Positions 32,744 through 35,415 of a stretch of DNA of 35,415 nucleotides are shown here, piece by piece. The notes below the pieces were generated by a model. That model saw only the letters and a list, made by a program, of their open reading frames with translations, ran no database searches and had not been told where the DNA came from. The DNA is taken from positions 1 to 35,415 of the IMG/VR virus record IMGVR_UViG_3300035034_001440; one strand, 5' to 3'. Position 1 is the stretch's first letter. The number at the start of each line of letters is the position of its first letter. This stretch comes from a virus. The position numbers were made by a program, and so were the translations under genes.

Positions 32744-34870
32744 ATGAGCACAGAATTTAGACCAGCAGATAAAACAGTAGTAGATGACAATAAATCAAGA
32801 CTAGACAACCTAAGTGGTGTAGGCGTATCAAATGCGTCTACAGACCCACTGGTCATCGCTAGAGGGGTTAATCAGAATTTAGTGAACGAGAACCTAAGTG
32901 ATAATATAATCGGCTTAGAGAGTGAACAAGCGTTGCAAAGTAATGAGATTGATAGTAATAAACTAAAGGTTGTAGAACAAGATGCTGAAATTACATCACT
33001 TAAAGCACAACTAAGCAAAGTAAATGTCAATCAAAGTGAATCAACTACACAAAATATAATCGCTAAAATTGACAGCCTACCAGTCAACGCAGCAAACGCA
33101 CCAGCACAAATTGAAGGTTACGGATTAAGTTTGAGACAAGTAGTAGTAAATGGAAATTTTGCAATAAATAATTTAACGAATTGGAGTATATTAGGAGCAA
33201 CAATAGTAAGTGAGGCAGTAAATATAGTTAGTGAAATAGGTGGAAACTCTTATATTACAAGAGGTGATTTACATACAGTAGGAATTAAATATGCAGTAAT
33301 ATTTGATTTAATTTTAACAAGTGGAATATTAAGACTTACAAACGGTGGGGTTGCATCAACATATTCTACAAGTGGAAGATATGTAAATATAGCAACAGCC
33401 ACAACAACACAGTTCGCATTTGGTAGAAATAATAGTTCAGTAGAAAATGAATTTACAATAGATAATATTATGGTAATACCTATCACAAACACACCACTTG
33501 CATCATACACAGCACCACAAATCACAGCATTAAACTTACCATATTGGGAAGGTAACTTAGACGTTGTTAATCCTAGTGTGAGAACAGTAGGCGTAAATTT
33601 GTTTGATGTTAATCAAGATATATATTCAATATCATCAAATACGAAAATTGAAATATTAGGAACAGGTATAGAAGTATCAAACTCGGTTGCGGGTTCATAT
33701 TTAGGTGTAACTTATCAACTTGAAAACATTATTAAAAATGAAGATTACACATTAAGTTTTGATAAAAATGTTATCAGTGGTGCATTTCAAATTAGAATTG
33801 ATGGTAACAATAGTGGTTTAATAGTTGAGACTACAACATTAGATAATATAACTTTTAATACGACAAATAATGATAGTTTAAATATCAAGTTTTATTCAAC
33901 AAGTGCATCAAGTACACTAGGAAAAGTTGAATATACTAATTTAATACTTAATCAAGGAACAACCGCACTGCCACATAAACCATACGACTCACAATTAATC
34001 ACATACTTAGAAACATTCCGTAGTGTAGGTGAAAGCATACGAGATAAATGGAAACAAGTAAATGGTATATGGCTGAAAGAGGAAAATGTAGTAGATGATG
34101 AGACGGTAGTTAAAAATTCAACAGGGTGGACAGTTGGTGCTGCATCACTTGTAAATACTCATTACGCAAATATCAATTTACAAAGTGTGTTAGATTATAA
34201 ACAACCTATAAATTCATCAATAAAAGCAAATGCTAAATTAATAATAAACAATATTGAATATGTATTATATGATGCAGTATTATTGGCAACAATAGACATT
34301 GAAAATGCTTTTGCGATTAGCGGTACATCTGGAGATATTATTGCGAGAGTAAATAAAACCACATATCCCGACACTGCAGGTTTAGAAGCATATTTGCAAG
34401 CAAACGACGTTACATTCACATACGAAACAGCCGACCCACAAGACATAGAAATAGACGTAGTTGGAGATATTCCTTATTCATCATCAAACGCAACTATATC
34501 ACAAGTTGACACATTAGAAGATGCAGGTGTATATGATGGTGGAATTACAATTCAGCAAACTAACTCACCGATTTCAGCGTTAACTAAGATAGGACTAATA
34601 GACTTTAATAGTGGTGTAGAAACTGTAATAGATATAGCAGACGCAACCGTAGCAGTAGATGGATTATCATTCACACATACGGGATTAGCAAGTGGAGATA
34701 TTGTATTCTTTACATATACAGTCTTAGGCGGTAAATTAACAGCATCATTAGATTATACGTACTTAGATAGTAGATACGTACTTGTTGATACTGTAACTGG
34801 TACAGTGTATAAAAAAGTAGAAGTTGTTACGAATGGTATACTCGTATCATCATTAGAGGTGGTGGCATAA
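32744..34870 (+). CDS. Tail fibre or baseplate protein 2
   Basis: A 708-aa protein starting one base after the previous gene, with GAGGTGAT upstream. Residues about 45-95 form a coiled coil; a carbohydrate-binding-like part includes VVNGNFAINNLTNWSILGAT (about 134-153). The end, with DATVAVDGLSFTH and a DSRYVL motif before YKKVE, matches the end of the preceding protein (DAVVASDGLSFTH ... YKKVE). It lacks the long N-terminal baseplate domain of its neighbour. It probably forms a second fibre or pairs with the first. Confidence 0.78.
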   Translation: MSTEFRPADKTVVDDNKSRLDNLSGVGVSNASTDPLVIARGVNQNLVNENLSDNIIGLESEQALQSNEIDSNKLKVVEQDAEITSLKAQLSKVNVNQSESTTQNIIAKIDSLPVNAANAPAQIEGYGLSLRQVVVNGNFAINNLTNWSILGATIVSEAVNIVSEIGGNSYITRGDLHTVGIKYAVIFDLILTSGILRLTNGGVASTYSTSGRYVNIATATTTQFAFGRNNSSVENEFTIDNIMVIPITNTPLASYTAPQITALNLPYWEGNLDVVNPSVRTVGVNLFDVNQDIYSISSNTKIEILGTGIEVSNSVAGSYLGVTYQLENIIKNEDYTLSFDKNVISGAFQIRIDGNNSGLIVETTTLDNITFNTTNNDSLNIKFYSTSASSTLGKVEYTNLILNQGTTALPHKPYDSQLITYLETFRSVGESIRDKWKQVNGIWLKEENVVDDETVVKNSTGWTVGAASLVNTHYANINLQSVLDYKQPINSSIKANAKLIINNIEYVLYDAVLLATIDIENAFAISGTSGDIIARVNKTTYPDTAGLEAYLQANDVTFTYETADPQDIEIDVVGDIPYSSSNATISQVDTLEDAGVYDGGITIQQTNSPISALTKIGLIDFNSGVETVIDIADATVAVDGLSFTHTGLASGDIVFFTYTVLGGKLTASLDYTYLDSRYVLVDTVTGTVYKKVEVVTNGILVSSLEVVA

Positions 34871-34983
34871 TGAAAAATATAGTTCAACTGTTAGCATTAA
34901 GAATTAAAAAAGGTGAAATGACTTTGGAACAAGTTCCAGAGATATATAGAATTGAAGTAGAGGAAGTAATTAATAAAGGATAG
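34870..34983 (+). CDS. CD1375-like small phage protein
   Basis: A 37-aa protein whose start overlaps the preceding stop by one base (TAATG), with GAGGTGGTGG upstream. The pattern, a short hydrophobic start (VQLLALRI), KKGEMTLEQVPE and a charged helical end, matches the tiny XkdX/CD1375-like proteins that follow tail fibre genes in many Gram-positive phages. Its function in those phages is unknown. Confidence 0.75.
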   Translation: MKNIVQLLALRIKKGEMTLEQVPEIYRIEVEEVINKG

Positions 34984-35013
34984 TATATAATGAGCAACCA
35001 TTGATAATAATCA

Positions 35014-35063
35014 CTACAATACACGCCACAGCGTTTTTTACAACATTGTGGTATAAGTTGTAG
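35014..35063 (+). promoter_or_regulatory. Possible attenuator with alternative hairpins
   Basis: A short GC-rich hairpin ACGC-CACA-GCGT (35023-35034) is followed by TTTTTT and could act as a weak terminator. The loop and flanks also fit a larger structure: CTACAA (35014-35019) with TTGTAG (35058-35063) and CCACA (35026-35030) with TGTGG (35047-35051), separated by equal 6-base internal loops. The two folds exclude each other. An attenuator or terminator-antiterminator role is inferred. Confidence 0.4.
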
Positions 35064-35151
35064 CGGTATAAGTATTAAAACGCTCTAGGGTATACTCATC
35101 GGTTTTATACACAATATTATCACTAGTAAAACAATTATGTAGGCTTACTTA

Positions 35152-35180
35152 TTGTAGGTCTACATATTAATCAATATAAG
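35152..35180 (+). promoter_or_regulatory. Possible promoter for the last gene
   Basis: TTGTAG (35152-35157), a 17-base spacer and TATAAG (35175-35180) make a fair promoter about 45 bases ahead of the last start codon. An inverted repeat TATGTAG/CTACATA (35136-35142 and 35160-35166) overlaps it and could be an operator. Confidence 0.4.
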
Positions 35181-35224
35181 AAAAGGAGATTCGGAGTTTA
35201 AACAAAACCTAGGAGGAAATATTA

Positions 35225-35415
35225 TTGTTTAGAAAAAAAATTAAATGTTTACCAAAAGATGATGTTCAGGTTCAAAATTATTACAGAATTAACGAGTTGA
35301 ATGCTAATGATTGGACATCTACAAAAAACTCTGATATCTTAATTAAGTCTTTAGTCCAAATGTTTCAAGGTAAAGAACAATTAAGTTTTAGTGCTTTCCA
35401 AAGAATATTGACTGA
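35225..35415 (+). CDS. Partial gene, cut by window end
   Basis: TTG at 35225 has AGGAGG (35211-35216) 8 bases upstream and opens a reading frame that runs past the window, 63 codons so far. The visible part begins LFRKKIKCLPKDD and includes NDWTSTKNSDILIKSL. Too little is visible for a family. Since no lysis gene has appeared yet, this may begin the next late module, but that is a guess. Confidence 0.7.
   Translation, partial: MFRKKIKCLPKDDVQVQNYYRINELNANDWTSTKNSDILIKSLVQMFQGKEQLSFSAFQRILT

Noticed and set aside
35105-35113. DnaA-box match TTATACACA at the right end
   Set aside because: It is a single match without a cluster or supporting elements, as expected by chance in AT-rich DNA.

Overview
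The window is a stretch of an AT-rich, tailed double-stranded DNA phage or prophage genome of the long, non-contractile-tail (siphovirus) type. The host is most likely a low-GC Gram-positive bacterium (Bacillota or a relative). The evidence is strong GGAGG-type ribosome binding sites with ATG, GTG and TTG starts, sigma70-type promoters, standard stop codons, and a head and tail gene order typical of phages of that group. No sheath gene is visible. Replication, lysis and lysogeny-control genes are not in the window, so lifestyle cannot be settled.

Layout. 1-1166 holds no gene I can support. It has a family of about 40-bp imperfect repeats (34-340), several inverted repeats, and an origin-like cluster of DnaA-box matches flanked by two similar hairpins (841-984). 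1167-3397 is a leftward transcription unit: a promoter at 3369-3397, then a 29-aa ORF, a zinc-ribbon protein, an exported coiled-coil protein, a tRNA-Thr, a second irregular tRNA, a 140-aa protein and two small membrane peptides, ending in a terminator at 1167-1210. 3398-4018 is the divergent control region, with a 43-nt dyad (3490-3532), twin perfect hairpins (3728-3777) and the promoter of the rightward operon (3945-3972).

4019-34983 is the rightward morphogenesis region: two small unknown genes, a calcineurin-like phosphoesterase, probable small terminase, large terminase, portal, a protease-scaffold fusion with a probable internal scaffold start, decoration protein, major capsid protein, head-tail connectors, major tail protein, probable tail chaperone, HK97-gp10-like protein, a tyrosine recombinase, tape measure, distal tail protein, tail hub with C-terminal repeats, a small membrane-protein cassette with its own promoter, an HNH endonuclease, a RuvC-like resolvase, two related tail fibres and a CD1375-like small protein. 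The window ends in a possible attenuator and promoter region followed by a gene cut by the window edge.

The least expected points are the complete tyrosine recombinase inside the tail operon, the nested in-frame scaffold start, the origin-like locus, the dyad between the two transcription units, and the self-contained two-membrane-segment cassette within the late region.
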